Origin: Chromobacterium haemolyticum
GTDB lineage: Bacteria; Pseudomonadota; Gammaproteobacteria; Burkholderiales; Chromobacteriaceae
Direction of reading: 5' to 3'
Assembly (NCBI RefSeq): GCF_002081825.1
Contig: NZ_MUKU01000005.1
Location: 154,307 to 218,306 of the forward strand
Length of the DNA stretch: 64,000 bases
Shown piece after piece: positions 36,831 through 46,681 of the stretch. A program made the translations under genes and the position numbers. Each line of letters starts with the position of its first letter. Position 1 is the first letter of the stretch. The notes below the pieces were generated by a model that saw only the letters and a list, made by a program, of their open reading frames with translations, was not told where the DNA came from and made no database searches.

Positions 36831-38300
36831 TCAGCGGGTTTCCACGCCCCAGCGCGGGATGAAATGGCCGCCCATGGAGACGCAGACGTTTTTCACCTCG
36901 GCGAAGGCTTCGAAGCTGTATTCGCCGCCCTCTCGCCCAACGCCGGACGCCTTGACGCCGCCGAAGGGCTGGCGCAGGTCTCGCACGTTCTGGCTATTGA
37001 CGAAGACCATGCCGGCCTCGATGCCGCGCGCCAGACGGTGGGCTTTGCCGATGTCCTGCGTCCAGATGTAGGAAGCCAGTCCGTAGTCGACGTCGTTGGC
37101 CAGCCGCAGCGCCTCGGCTTCGTCGCTAAAGCGCAGCAGGCAAGCCACCGGGCCGAAGATTTCCTCCTGGGCGATGCGCATGCGGTTATCGACGTCGGCG
37201 AAGACGGTGGGGCGGATGAAGTGGCCGGCGGTCAGCGCCTCGGGCAAGCCGGCCGGACGCTCCAGGCCGCCGGCCACCAGCCGAGCGCCTTCCTCCAGGC
37301 CGATGCGGATATAGCCGGTGACTTTGTCGTAATGCTGGCGGGTGATCATCGAACCCACTTGGGTGTTGGGGTCCTGCGGGTCGCCGACGATCAAGCGTTG
37401 AGCGCGGGCGGAGAATTCCGCGACGAAGCGATCGTAGATGCCGTTCTGGACGAAGATGCGGCTGCCGGCGGTGCAGCGTTCGCCGTTGAGGGAGAAGATG
37501 GTGAACAGCGCGGCGTCCAGCGCGCGATCGAAGTCGGCGTCGTCGAAGACCAGCACCGGCGATTTGCCGCCCAGCTCCATCGAGTACTTCTTCAGCCCGG
37601 CGTTTTGCATGATGCGGCGTCCGGTGGCGGTGCCGCCGGTGAAGGACACCGCGCGCACGTCCGGATGGCTGACCAGGGCTTCGCCGGCGCTGGCGCCGTA
37701 GCCCTGCACCACATTGAACACGCCGGGCGGGATGCCGGCCTCCAGCGCCAGCCGGCCCAGCTCGTTGGCGGTCAGCGGCGACAGTTCGGACATCTTCAGC
37801 ACCGCGGTGTTGCCCAGCGCCAGGCAGGGGGCGGTCTTCCAGGTGGCGGTCATGAAGGGCACGTTCCACGGCGATACCAGCGCGCACACGCCCACCGGCT
37901 GGTACAGCGTGTAGTTGAGCATCTGCTCGTCCACGGGATAGCTGTGGCCGTTCATGCGGGTGCAGACTTCAGCGAAAAAGTCGAAGTTGTGCGAGGCGCG
38001 GGGGATCAGCACATTGCGGGTCTGGTGGATGGGCAGGCCGGTGTCCAGGGTTTCCAATTCAGCCAGCCGCGGCACTTCGCGCTGAATCAGCTCGCCCAGC
38101 TTGCGCATCAGCCGCGCGCGCTCCTTGGCCGGCGTGGCCGCCCACTTGGGAAAGGCCGCCTTGGCGGCGGCCACAGCCAGGTTGATTTCCTCGGCGCCGC
38201 CCGCGGCCACTTCGCCCAGCGCTTCGCCGGTGGCCGGGTTGTAGTTGACGAAGCTGTCTTGGCTGGCCACTTCGCGGCCGTTTATCCAGTGCTTGATCAT
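36831..38300 (-). CDS. hpaE: 5-carboxymethyl-2-hydroxymuconate semialdehyde dehydrogenase
   Basis: A 489-residue NAD-dependent aldehyde dehydrogenase with N146 (SPWNVPFM), general base E242 (SMELGGKSP) and nucleophile C276 (NGERCTAGS). It oxidises the ring-cleavage semialdehyde to 5-carboxymethyl-2-hydroxymuconate. ATG 38300 overlaps the hpaG2 stop by 4 bp. The gene order hpaG-E-D-F-H-I matches the enterobacterial cluster. Confidence 0.95.
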   Translation of the reverse strand: MIKHWINGREVASQDSFVNYNPATGEALGEVAAGGAEEINLAVAAAKAAFPKWAATPAKERARLMRKLGELIQREVPRLAELETLDTGLPIHQTRNVLIPRASHNFDFFAEVCTRMNGHSYPVDEQMLNYTLYQPVGVCALVSPWNVPFMTATWKTAPCLALGNTAVLKMSELSPLTANELGRLALEAGIPPGVFNVVQGYGASAGEALVSHPDVRAVSFTGGTATGRRIMQNAGLKKYSMELGGKSPVLVFDDADFDRALDAALFTIFSLNGERCTAGSRIFVQNGIYDRFVAEFSARAQRLIVGDPQDPNTQVGSMITRQHYDKVTGYIRIGLEEGARLVAGGLERPAGLPEALTAGHFIRPTVFADVDNRMRIAQEEIFGPVACLLRFSDEAEALRLANDVDYGLASYIWTQDIGKAHRLARGIEAGMVFVNSQNVRDLRQPFGGVKASGVGREGGEYSFEAFAEVKNVCVSMGGHFIPRWGVETR

Positions 38301-39079
38301 GGGGTTTCCTTTTCCGCGTCCCGGCGCGCAAGCCAGTCCGCTTCGCTGATGATGTGATTGAGCAGCCGGCCGACGCCCGCGACTTCCACGACGACTTCGT
38401 CGCCGGGGCGCACGTCGGACAGGCCTTGAGGCGTGCCGGTGGCGATCATGTCGCCTGGCCGCAGCGTCATGAAGGCGGACAGGTATTCGATCAGGAAGGG
38501 GATGTCGAACACCATGTCGCGGGTATTGCCGCTCTGGACGCGGCGGCCGTTGACATAGGTGGCCAGCTCCAGGCAATGCGGGTCGGAGACGTCGTCGCGG
38601 TCCACCAGCCATGGGCCGATAGGGGTCAGGCCGTCGCGGTTTTTCACCCGCAGATTGGGCCGGTAGTAGTTTTCCAGATAGTCGCGCACCGCGTAGTCGT
38701 TGCACACGGTGTAGCCGGCGACATAGTCCATCGCCTGGGCGCGCCTCACCTTGCGCGCGGTCTTGCCTATCACCGCCACCAGTTCGCACTCGTAGTGCAT
38801 ATATTCAACATTGTCCGGCCGCATTGAGTGTCGGCGGTGGCCGGTCAGCGTGGAGGGCGTCTTGAGGAACACCAGCGGTTCGCTGGGCGGTTTGAAGTCC
38901 AGTTCGGCCGCGTGGTCGGCGTAGTTGAGGCCCAGCGCGAACAGCGTTCCCTGGCACGGCGGCAGCCATTCCACCTCGGTTTCGTCCAGGCGGCGGCCGT
39001 CCGGCAGCACGATCGCGCCGTCGGCGTCGGCCTGCGCGCGCCAGGTTTGGCCCTGGTAACGGATGCGGGCGTGTCTCAT
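38297..39079 (-). CDS. hpaG2: homoprotocatechuate pathway isomerase/decarboxylase subunit HpaG2
   Basis: A 260-residue fumarylacetoacetate-hydrolase-fold protein with LFALGLNYADHAAE, YECELVAVIGKTAR (metal-binding E-x-E) and the later FLIEYLSAFMTLRPGDMIATGTPQG. In E. coli one HpaG polypeptide carries both halves (decarboxylase and isomerase); here they are separate genes, as in many betaproteobacteria and Pseudomonas. It decarboxylates 5-oxopent-3-ene-1,2,5-tricarboxylate and/or isomerises the product. Its start overlaps hpaG1 and its end overlaps hpaE, each by 4 bp. Confidence 0.93.
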   Translation of the reverse strand: MRHARIRYQGQTWRAQADADGAIVLPDGRRLDETEVEWLPPCQGTLFALGLNYADHAAELDFKPPSEPLVFLKTPSTLTGHRRHSMRPDNVEYMHYECELVAVIGKTARKVRRAQAMDYVAGYTVCNDYAVRDYLENYYRPNLRVKNRDGLTPIGPWLVDRDDVSDPHCLELATYVNGRRVQSGNTRDMVFDIPFLIEYLSAFMTLRPGDMIATGTPQGLSDVRPGDEVVVEVAGVGRLLNHIISEADWLARRDAEKETP

Positions 39080-39747
39080 TGGATATCCTCCTCGGCCGCG
39101 ACGATGTTTTCCAGGCGGCCGATGCCGTCTATCTCCACCGCTACGGTGTCGCCCGGACGCAGCCTGGCGTTGCGCGGCGGCGTGGCCACGATCAGCAGAT
39201 CGCCGGCGTACAAGGTGAGGAACTGGCTGACGTCGGCGATCAACTGGGCGACGCCGCGCAGCCAGTCGGCGCTGTCGTTGGTTTCGGCCAGCGCGCCGTT
39301 GACGTAGGTGCGCACTTGCACTCGTTGCGGATTGATGGCGTCGGGGCCGGCCTCGGGGCCGATGGGGCAGAAGCCGTCGCGGCATTTGGCCTGGATCGCC
39401 GGCCGGTAGAAGCTGGTTTCGGCCAGGCTGACCTCGTTGACCACCGCGTAACCGCCGACATGGGACAGGGCGTCGGCCGCGCTTACGCGGCAGGCGTCGC
39501 GGGCGATGCGCACGCCCAGCGCGCCGCCGGCGTAGACGGCGTCGGCGTCGGCGGGAAAGGGGATGGGCGCGCCGGCGGCGCTGACGGTGTTGCGCGGCTT
39601 GACGAACAGCACCGGCGCTTGCGGCGGGCGCTGGTAGGGGGCTTGTTCGAACTCCGCCGCCAGCGCCGCCTGCAAACGGCGGTGGTTGAGCGCCGCGCCG
39701 TAGATGGCCGCCGGCCGCTCCGTTGCGGCGTCTAGGACAAGGCTCAT
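39076..39747 (-). CDS. hpaG1: homoprotocatechuate pathway isomerase/decarboxylase subunit HpaG1
   Basis: A 223-residue partner of HpaG2 with the same fold (AIYGAALNHRRLQAAL, VLFVKPRNT, FLTLYAGDLLIVATPPRNA) but lacking part of the usual metal-site E-x-E (AGGALGVRIA at that place), consistent with a specialised half of the bifunctional enzyme. It is the first gene of the hpaG1-G2-E-D-F-H-I-permease operon, transcribed away from hpaA. A 4-bp ATGA overlap links it to hpaG2. Confidence 0.92.
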   Translation of the reverse strand: MSLVLDAATERPAAIYGAALNHRRLQAALAAEFEQAPYQRPPQAPVLFVKPRNTVSAAGAPIPFPADADAVYAGGALGVRIARDACRVSAADALSHVGGYAVVNEVSLAETSFYRPAIQAKCRDGFCPIGPEAGPDAINPQRVQVRTYVNGALAETNDSADWLRGVAQLIADVSQFLTLYAGDLLIVATPPRNARLRPGDTVAVEIDGIGRLENIVAAEEDIQ

Positions 39748-39784
39748 GCTTAACTCCTTGTTATTGAATGGGTTGCCGTTGTTC

Positions 39785-39805
39785 GAATATTCATTAACAT
39801 GTTAA
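39785..39805. promoter_or_regulatory. candidate HpaR operator upstream of hpaG1
   Basis: GAATATTCATTAACATG (39785-39801) continues into a perfect 12-bp palindrome TTAACATGTTAA (39794-39805), 38 bp before hpaG1. The upstream region of the hpaR-like gene holds the close match GAATATATTAACATG at 47850-47864. The shared ATTAACATG block at two hpa loci suggests binding by the MarR-type HpaR; this is an inference. Confidence 0.55.
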
Positions 39806-40001
39806 AGTTTATAACGATGACGGCGGGCTGCTGTCAATGTTTATCCATGTTGCGTTGCGGGGAAGCCTGCGGAAAACCGCGCTTGGGCGGCGGCGGCCTG
39901 GCTTCCCGATCCGGCGGGGAGGCCAGAGCGGCGGCCTTTTGCCGAGGAGGTGCGGCGAGAACGGCCGACTATGGCGAAAATGTCACAAGGGAGGGACGGC
40001 G

Positions 40002-40904
40002 ATGAGCAGAAACCCGCGCAGCCTGGGCGCGCGCATACCCAATATCGACATCGGCAAGGCATACGACAGCCCTTACGAGTCCGTCGACATCCATTGCGAA
40101 TCCTTCGGACGGCTGGCGGCCTTTTTCGGCCGCAATATGCCGGTGCACAGGCACGACCGTTTTTTGCAATTGCACTACCTAGCCAGCGGCGATATCCGGC
40201 TGCAGCTGGAGGAGGATCACTACCAGGCGCGCGCGCCGCTTTTGTTTCTGACCCCGCCCACGGTGCCGCATGCCTTCATCACCGGGCCGGAGGCCGACGG
40301 CCATGTGCTGACCTTGCGTCAAGAACTGGCGCGCGGCTGGTTGGAGGAGGCGGGGCCGGACGCCTTGAGCGCGCCGTTCTGCGTGGAGCTGGCCGAGGTG
40401 CCGGCGGAATGGGCCGATATGGCGCGGCGGCTGCCCGAGCGGCTGGCGCAGTTGCAGCGGGAGAGCGAGGCCCCGGAGCCGGGCGCGGATCTGGCGCGGC
40501 AAGCCTTGGCCCAACTGGTGCTGGTGGACGTGTTGCGGCTGTCCGGCCTGCCGGGGCCGCGCCGGGGGCCGCGTCGCGACGAATGGCGGCTCTATCACCG
40601 CTTCAACGGCTTGATCGAGGCGCATTACCGCGAACACTGGAGCCTGGACCGCTACGCCGCCGAGCTAGGCGTTAGCGAGGCGCGGCTCAATGATGTGTGC
40701 CGTCGCTTGGCGGACTTGCCGTCCAAGCGGCTGGCGCACGACAGGCTGTTGCAGGAGGCCAAGCGTCTGTTGATCTATTCCCCCGCCTCGGTGCATGCCA
40801 TCGCCTATGAATTGGGTTTCAAGGATCCCGCCTACTTTTCCCGCTTCTTTCAGCGTCTGGCGGGCTGCCCGCCCAGCGACTACCGCGCGCGCCGCCAGGC
40901 CTGA
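40002..40904 (+). CDS. hpaA: AraC-family activator HpaA (4-hydroxyphenylacetate catabolism)
   Basis: A 300-residue regulator with an N-terminal cupin sensor (FGRLAAFFGRNMPVHRHDRFLQLHYLASG) and a C-terminal AraC DNA-binding domain (WSLDRYAAELGVSEARLNDVCRRL; VHAIAYELGFKDPAYFSRFFQR). The motif string MPVHRHDRFLQ is typical of HpaA, which activates hydroxylase genes in response to 4-hydroxyphenylacetate. Divergent from hpaG1. ATG 40002 follows AAGGGAGGG; the open frame extends upstream to 39837. Confidence 0.9.
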   Translation: MSRNPRSLGARIPNIDIGKAYDSPYESVDIHCESFGRLAAFFGRNMPVHRHDRFLQLHYLASGDIRLQLEEDHYQARAPLLFLTPPTVPHAFITGPEADGHVLTLRQELARGWLEEAGPDALSAPFCVELAEVPAEWADMARRLPERLAQLQRESEAPEPGADLARQALAQLVLVDVLRLSGLPGPRRGPRRDEWRLYHRFNGLIEAHYREHWSLDRYAAELGVSEARLNDVCRRLADLPSKRLAHDRLLQEAKRLLIYSPASVHAIAYELGFKDPAYFSRFFQRLAGCPPSDYRARRQA

Positions 40905-40915
40905 GTCCGCGCGGT

Positions 40916-41923
40916 CTAGTTCGTCGTGTCGTGGGCCGATTCCAGACCGCGAGCGCCGGGAGGCGCGCCCAGATGGGCCAGGGCGCGGGCGCGGGTGTGG
41001 GACGGAGCTTCGCCGAACAGTTTGCGGTAATCGCCGGCGAAATGCCCCAAGTGGTAAAAGCCCCAGGCCCCGGCGGCGTCTCGCACGCCGTGGCCGGCTT
41101 GCGCGGGGTTCAGCAGCATCCGGCGCACCGCGTTCAGGCGGATGGAGCGCAGATAATCGACCGGGGTGGTGTCCGCCACCAGCTGAAAGCTGTTTTGCAG
41201 GGTGCGGCGGCTGACGCGCAGCCGGCTGCACAGCTCCAGCACCGTCACCGGCTCGTCCGGCTTGGCCAGCGCCAGCGCCTGGCTGCGCCTGACGATGTCG
41301 CAATGGGTGGCGAAGGTCAGGTTGCCGAGGCGCTCGCCCAGCGCGCCGTCCGCCAGCGCGTCTTGCAGCAGGTCCAGCAACTGGTGCTGAATCACTTTCT
41401 GGTTGCCGGCGTAGGACAGCAGCGTCGGGTCCAGCAAGGCCTGTTCGAACACGCCGTTCAGCAGCGCGCGCAGCGCCGCCAGCGCGGCCGGCCGGGCCGG
41501 GAACACCGGCGTCTTGCCTCGGGCCTCGCGCAGCGGGCGGCAGAGCGCCGGCGTCAGTTCGGCCAAATCCTCGTAGGGCACCGACACCTGGACCGAATCC
41601 GCGCCCGGCGGCAGGTGGAACACGAAGTCCTCGCCGCCGCGCAGCGCCATCAGTGCGTTGTCGGGCACGGCGACGCCTTGCAGGCTCAGCGGCGACGGCG
41701 CGCGGATGGGCAGCGCGAAATGGATCATGCCGCCGGGCGCGCGCCCTTGCTGCACCACGCGCTGGTTGAAGCTCTCGCGGAAGATGTCCAGGCGCGCGGT
41801 GCGCACCCGGCTCAAGGTGCTGCGGAAACGTCCGCCGCTAATCTGGCTGTATAGCTGCTCCCAGCCGGGCAGGGCCTCGGCGTGCAGGTGGGCGTCGTCA
41901 AAACAACGGGCTGCGGCAATCAT
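40916..41923 (-). CDS. AraC-family regulator, EutR/FeaR-like
   Basis: A 335-residue regulator with an unusual long N-terminal sensor (GWEQLYSQISGGRFRSTLS ... IFRESFNQRVVQQG, as in EutR-type proteins) and a C-terminal HTH_18 (LELCSRLRVSRRTLQNSFQLV; AGAWGFYHLGHFAGDYRKLFGEAPS). It is divergent from the aldehyde dehydrogenase-aminotransferase-permease operon and is the natural candidate for its activator, probably responding to an aromatic amine or aldehyde. ATG 41923 has CGGAGAAAG; the frame is open to 41986. Confidence 0.87.
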   Translation of the reverse strand: MIAAARCFDDAHLHAEALPGWEQLYSQISGGRFRSTLSRVRTARLDIFRESFNQRVVQQGRAPGGMIHFALPIRAPSPLSLQGVAVPDNALMALRGGEDFVFHLPPGADSVQVSVPYEDLAELTPALCRPLREARGKTPVFPARPAALAALRALLNGVFEQALLDPTLLSYAGNQKVIQHQLLDLLQDALADGALGERLGNLTFATHCDIVRRSQALALAKPDEPVTVLELCSRLRVSRRTLQNSFQLVADTTPVDYLRSIRLNAVRRMLLNPAQAGHGVRDAAGAWGFYHLGHFAGDYRKLFGEAPSHTRARALAHLGAPPGARGLESAHDTTN

Positions 41924-42208
41924 CTGCTTTCTCCGGTGGGTGGGGGTGGAGTCCGCCTGTTCTCGGTCCAACGCTCTGGATCGCAAAATGATTAATATGT
42001 TATTTAAATCGAAATGTCCAGCGCTCTTTGCGTCGGTTAAGCATTGTTTTTACTGCATGTTTCCATCTAGCGACATGCTGCGCCGCAACGCGAAGAGCCG
42101 GGCCGCGCTTTGCCGATTTGGGATCAGCCGCGTCGGCGGCGCTGGGTATATTGAGCCATCGCCGGCCGCGCCCACGCGGCGGCAAGCTTGATTGAAAAGG
42201 AGACGAGG

Positions 42209-43708
42209 ATGGATCAAAACCTGGTGCCGGTGCTGGAGTCGGTGCGAGCCTTTCTAGAGCGGGAACATGGGCTGTGGATAGACGGCAAGCCGCGGGCGGC
42301 GCTGTCGGGACGACGCAAGGAGGTGCGCAATCCGGCCAGCGGCGCGGTGATCGCCAGCGTGGCGGACGGCGAGGCCGCCGATGTGGATGCGGCGGTGGGC
42401 AGCGCGCGGCGGGCCTTTGAATCGGGCGTCTGGTCCGGCTTGAGGCCGGCCGAGCGCGAGCGCGTGTTACTGAGGCTGGCGGATTTGCTGGAGGCGCACG
42501 CCGAGGAGCTGGCGCAGCTGGAAACGCTGAACCAAGGCAAATCCATCCACCTGGCCCGGGCCATCGAGGTGGGCGGCTCCATCGAATACGTGCGCTATAT
42601 GGCGGGCTGGGCCACCAAGATCACCGGCGAAACCCTGGACGTGTCGATTCCGGCGCCGCCGGGCGCGCGTTTCACCGCCTTCACCCGGCGCGAGCCGGTA
42701 GGCGTGGCCGCCGGCATCGCGCCGTGGAATTTCCCTTTGATGATCGCCTTGTGGAAAACGGTGCCGGCCTTGGCGGCCGGTTGCACCGCGGTGTTGAAGC
42801 CGGCCAGCGAGACGCCGCTGAGCGCGCTGCGTCTGGCGGAACTGGCGCTGGAGGCCGGCGTGCCGCCGGGCGTCTTCAACGTGGTGACCGGGCGCGGCGA
42901 GGCGGCGGGCCAAGCGCTGGCAGGGCATCCGCTGATCGGCAAGGTCAGCTTCACCGGCTCCACCGAAGTGGGCAAGGCCGTCGGCCACGCCGCGCTGGAC
43001 AATATGACCCGTCTGGCACTGGAGCTGGGGGGCAAGAACCCGATGCTGGTGCTGGGCGACGCCGACATCGATCAGGCGGTGAGGGGGGCTTTGCTGGGCG
43101 GTTTTCTCAATCAGGGCCAGGTCTGCGCCGCCGCCTCGCGGCTGTATGTGCATCGCAGCAAATTCAATCTGTTCGCCGAGGCGCTGTCCGCCGCCGTGGC
43201 CGGCATGCGCTTGGGGCCGGGCATGGATCTGGACGCTCAGGTCAACCCGCTGGTGTCGCAGCGGCGGCAGCAGGCGGTGTGCCGGCTGATAGAGCGCGGC
43301 CGCGCCGCCGGCGCCCGCGTGCTGACGGGCGGCGGGGCCGCCGACCTGCCCGGCTATTTCGTGCAGCCGACGGTGATGACGGATCTGGCGCCGGACAACC
43401 CGGTGGCGCGCGAGGAAGTTTTCGGCCCGGTGCTGGCGCTGATGCCCTTCGACGAGGTGGACGAGGCGGTGGCGCTGGCCAACGACACGCGCTACGGCCT
43501 GGCCGCCAGCGTGTGGACCAATGATTTGTCGGCGGCGCTGGACATCGTGCCGCGGCTGCAGGCAGGCACGGTCTGGGTCAACAGCCATATACCGCTGGAC
43601 CCGGGCATGCCCTTCGGCGGTTACAAGGAATCCGGCCTCGGCCGCGAGTTCGGCAAGGGCGCGGTGGAGAGTTTCACCGAGATCAAGTCGGTCTGCATCG
43701 CCCATTGA
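42209..43708 (+). CDS. feaB: phenylacetaldehyde dehydrogenase (FeaB/PadA-like)
   Basis: A 499-residue NAD-dependent aldehyde dehydrogenase, the same length as E. coli FeaB. Catalytic residues are N174 (APWNFPLM), E272 (ALELGGKNP) and C306 ([10 protein letters not shown]). It oxidises phenylacetaldehyde or 4-hydroxyphenylacetaldehyde to the acid. Followed at 37 bp by an amine transaminase, so it takes the aldehyde made next door and supplies 4-hydroxyphenylacetate to the hpa genes. The ATG has AAAGGAGACGAGG. Confidence 0.87.
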   Translation: MDQNLVPVLESVRAFLEREHGLWIDGKPRAALSGRRKEVRNPASGAVIASVADGEAADVDAAVGSARRAFESGVWSGLRPAERERVLLRLADLLEAHAEELAQLETLNQGKSIHLARAIEVGGSIEYVRYMAGWATKITGETLDVSIPAPPGARFTAFTRREPVGVAAGIAPWNFPLMIALWKTVPALAAGCTAVLKPASETPLSALRLAELALEAGVPPGVFNVVTGRGEAAGQALAGHPLIGKVSFTGSTEVGKAVGHAALDNMTRLALELGGKNPMLVLGDADIDQAVRGALLGGFLNQGQVCAAASRLYVHRSKFNLFAEALSAAVAGMRLGPGMDLDAQVNPLVSQRRQQAVCRLIERGRAAGARVLTGGGAADLPGYFVQPTVMTDLAPDNPVAREEVFGPVLALMPFDEVDEAVALANDTRYGLAASVWTNDLSAALDIVPRLQAGTVWVNSHIPLDPGMPFGGYKESGLGREFGKGAVESFTEIKSVCIAH

Positions 43709-43745
43709 GCGCGGACGCGCTTCCACTTTGATTCAGGAGAAAAAC

Positions 43746-45077
43746 ATGTCTTACGACAAGGCCCGTTTCTGGCACCCCATGCTGCATCCCAACGCAATGA
43801 AAGAGCGGCCGCCCATCCGCATCGTCCGCGGCGACGGCTGCCACGTGTTCGACGACCAAGGCAGCAAGCTGGTGGACGGCGTCGCCGGGCTGTGGAACGT
43901 CAACGTCGGCCACAACCGCGCCGAGATCAAGCAGGCCATCGCCCGACAACTGGACGAACTGGAGTATTTCCAGTTGTTCGACGGCATTTCCCATCCGCGA
44001 GCGGAGGAGCTGTCCGCGTTGCTGGTCGACATGTTGCGGCAGGAGGACATGGCGCGGGTGGTGTTCAGCTCCGGCGGCTCGGACGCGGTGGAAACCGCGC
44101 TCAAGCTGGCGCGTCAGTATTGGCGGCTCAAGGGCCAGCCGGACCGGGTCAAGTTCATTTCGCTGAAGCAGGGTTACCACGGCACTCACTTTGGCGGGGG
44201 CTCGGTCAACGGCAATACGGTGTTCCGCCGCAATTACGAGCCGCTGCTGCCCGGTTGTTTCCACGTGGAGACGCCGTGGCTCTACCGTAATCCGTTCACC
44301 GAGGACCCGGAGGAACTGGCCGAGATTTGCGCGCGGATGCTGGAGCGCGAGATCTTGTTCCAGAGCCCGGACACGGTGGCGGCCTTCATCGCCGAGCCCA
44401 TCCAGGGCGCCGGCGGCGTCATCGTGCCGCCGGCCAGCTATTGGCCGAGGGTGCGCGAGGTGTGCGACCGCCACGGCGTGCTGTTGATCGCCGACGAGGT
44501 GGTCACCGGCTTCGGCCGCTCCGGCTCCATGTTCGGCAGCCGGCTGTGGGGAGTGAAGCCGGACATGATGTGCCTGGCCAAGGGCATCTCCTCCGGTTAT
44601 CTGCCGCTGGGGGCCACCGTGGTCAATCAGCGCGTGGCGGACGCCTTCGCCGCCAACGGCGACTTCGGCGGCGTCATCATGCACGGCTACACCTACGCCG
44701 GCCATCCGGTGGCCTGCGCCGCCGCTCTCGCCAATCTGCGCATCGTGCAAGAGGAAGACCTGCCGGCCAAGGCGGCGGAAACGGGCGCCTACCTGCTGGA
44801 GCGGCTGCGGCCGCTGGCCGAGCGTTATCCGGCGGTGGGCGAGGTGCGCGGCAAGGGGCTGATGCTGGCTCTGGACCTGGTCAAGGACAAGGCCAGCCGG
44901 GAGCCCATCGACCCGCAAAGCGGTTACGCCGACAAGGTGGCGGAAATCGCGCGCCGGGCCGGCGCGCTGGTGCGGCCGGTGGGCAGCAAGATCATTCTGT
45001 CGCCGCCGCTGGTGTTGCAGCGCGAGCACGCTGATGTGATTGCGACGGCCTTGGAGGCTGGACTGGCCGAGGCCTGA
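43746..45077 (+). CDS. class III (omega) aminotransferase, probable aromatic amine transaminase
   Basis: A 443-residue PLP enzyme of aminotransferase class [12 protein letters not shown] near the start, [19 protein letters not shown]250 in [13 protein letters not shown] and PLP lysine K279 in [16 protein letters not shown]. It resembles beta-alanine/omega-amine:pyruvate transaminases, including the type of amine transaminase known from Chromobacterium violaceum. Sitting between an aldehyde dehydrogenase and an amine permease, it probably converts tyramine, phenylethylamine or a related amine to the aldehyde in place of the amine oxidase used by E. coli. No oxidase gene is in the window. Confidence 0.9.
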   Translation: MSYDKARFWHPMLHPNAMKERPPIRIVRGDGCHVFDDQGSKLVDGVAGLWNVNVGHNRAEIKQAIARQLDELEYFQLFDGISHPRAEELSALLVDMLRQEDMARVVFSSGGSDAVETALKLARQYWRLKGQPDRVKFISLKQGYHGTHFGGGSVNGNTVFRRNYEPLLPGCFHVETPWLYRNPFTEDPEELAEICARMLEREILFQSPDTVAAFIAEPIQGAGGVIVPPASYWPRVREVCDRHGVLLIADEVVTGFGRSGSMFGSRLWGVKPDMMCLAKGISSGYLPLGATVVNQRVADAFAANGDFGGVIMHGYTYAGHPVACAAALANLRIVQEEDLPAKAAETGAYLLERLRPLAERYPAVGEVRGKGLMLALDLVKDKASREPIDPQSGYADKVAEIARRAGALVRPVGSKIILSPPLVLQREHADVIATALEAGLAEA

Positions 45078-45178
45078 ACGGCCCGGCCCGAACGGGGAGC
45101 AGCCGGCCGCGCCGGCACGCCGCCAGGAAGACAGAGAGCGGCGGCCGGCGCGACGGCGGATGGAGAGGGAGGAGAACC

Positions 45179-46681
45179 ATGTCTGTAAGCGAACGTTTGA
45201 GCCGCAGCCTGAGCCGCGGCGTGGTGGGCTTTCCGGTGGCGCTGGCCAGTTCGGTGGGCGTCGTGATGGCCAGCCCGGTGATACTGACCGCCACCAGCGG
45301 CTTTGGCATGGCCGGCGGCACTTTCGCCTTGGCGATGCTGATCGCCTACCTGATGATGCAGGCGCAGGCCACCACTTTCGCCGAAGCGGCGGCGATGCTG
45401 CCGACTTCCGGCGCGGTTTACGATTACATCAGCGCCGGCCTGGGCCGCGGCCTGGCCATCGCCGGCACTCTGTCGGCCTATCTATTGGTGCATGTGTTCG
45501 CCGGCACCGCCGAGACCATTCTGTCCGGCATCATGGCGCTGGTGAATTTCGATCATCTCAACACCATGCTGGAGAAAAGCGGCAGCGCTTGGATGGTGGG
45601 CGTGGGCCTGGTCATCGTTTTCGGCGGGCTCAACGCGCTGGGGGTGACGCTGTTCGGCAAGGCCGAGGTGGCGCTGACCTTCGGCATGTGGGCGACGCTG
45701 ACGGTGTTTGGCGTGGCCGGCCTGCTGCGCGCGCCGGCGGTGGATTTGGGCGGCTGGTTCGGTGCGCCGCTGCGCCTGGACGATCCCGGCTTGTTGCTCA
45801 GCCTGGTGGGCATGGCGATGTTCATGTTCGTCGGCGCGGAATTGGTGACGCCGCTGGCGCCGGAGTTGCGCGACTCCGGGCGCGCCATTCCGCGGGCCTT
45901 GAAGATAGGGCTTAGCGGCGTGGCCGTCACCATGCTCTTGTACGGCGCGGCCATGGTGCGGCAGGTGGCCAATACGCCGCTGGACCCGACCCATGCGGAC
46001 GGGCCAAGGTTGCTGGACACGCCGATGGCGCTGCCGGCCTTCGCCGAGCGGGTGATGGGGCCGTTCGGCAAAATCTGGCTGGGCGTCGGCCTGCTGCTGG
46101 CCGGCGCGGCGACGATCAACACCCTGATGGCGGCGCTGCCGCGCATCCTGTACGGCATGGCTCAGGACGGCGCTTTGCCGCGCTGCTTCGCCTATCTGCA
46201 TCCGCGTTTCAATACCCCGTGGTGCGGCATCGCGGCCGCGGTGCTGATTCCCTGTATCCATGCCTGGCTGATTCAGGGCGATCTGGACCGCATCATGCCC
46301 CTGGTGCTGGCGGCGGTCTGTTCCTGGGGCGTGGCCTATCTGCTGGTGACCTTGTCCGTGGTGCGTTTGAGGCTGACGCGGCCGGATTTTCCGCGCGCCT
46401 ACCGCTCGCCGTGGTTTCCGCTGCCGCAGATCGGCTCCGCGCTGGGCATCGTGCTGGCGATCTGTTTCATCACCCCGCCCGGCATGCAGGCGCGCGACAT
46501 CTACGTGCCCTTTGGCTGGATGCTGGGGCTGACCCTGATGTACGCGCTGCTGTGGACCTTGCTGGTGCAGAAGGTCAACCCTTTCCGGCCGGTGCCGCTG
46601 GAGCAGATTCTGAACGCGCAGCCTCTGGACGAGGACGAGGCCTTGCGGCGGGAGCTGGAACGTGTGGCCGCGGCTGGCTGA
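45179..46681 (+). CDS. APC-family amine/amino acid permease
   Basis: A 500-residue permease of the amino acid-polyamine-organocation superfamily with about 12 hydrophobic segments (VVGFPVALASSVGVVMASPVI at segment 1, then AEAAAMLPTSGAVYDYISAGLG, the usual loop). By position it imports the amine handled by the transaminase and dehydrogenase upstream, likely tyramine or phenylethylamine. It has a GGAGGAGAACC leader. Its last 20 bp overlap the start of the next gene. Confidence 0.9.
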   Translation: MSVSERLSRSLSRGVVGFPVALASSVGVVMASPVILTATSGFGMAGGTFALAMLIAYLMMQAQATTFAEAAAMLPTSGAVYDYISAGLGRGLAIAGTLSAYLLVHVFAGTAETILSGIMALVNFDHLNTMLEKSGSAWMVGVGLVIVFGGLNALGVTLFGKAEVALTFGMWATLTVFGVAGLLRAPAVDLGGWFGAPLRLDDPGLLLSLVGMAMFMFVGAELVTPLAPELRDSGRAIPRALKIGLSGVAVTMLLYGAAMVRQVANTPLDPTHADGPRLLDTPMALPAFAERVMGPFGKIWLGVGLLLAGAATINTLMAALPRILYGMAQDGALPRCFAYLHPRFNTPWCGIAAAVLIPCIHAWLIQGDLDRIMPLVLAAVCSWGVAYLLVTLSVVRLRLTRPDFPRAYRSPWFPLPQIGSALGIVLAICFITPPGMQARDIYVPFGWMLGLTLMYALLWTLLVQKVNPFRPVPLEQILNAQPLDEDEALRRELERVAAAG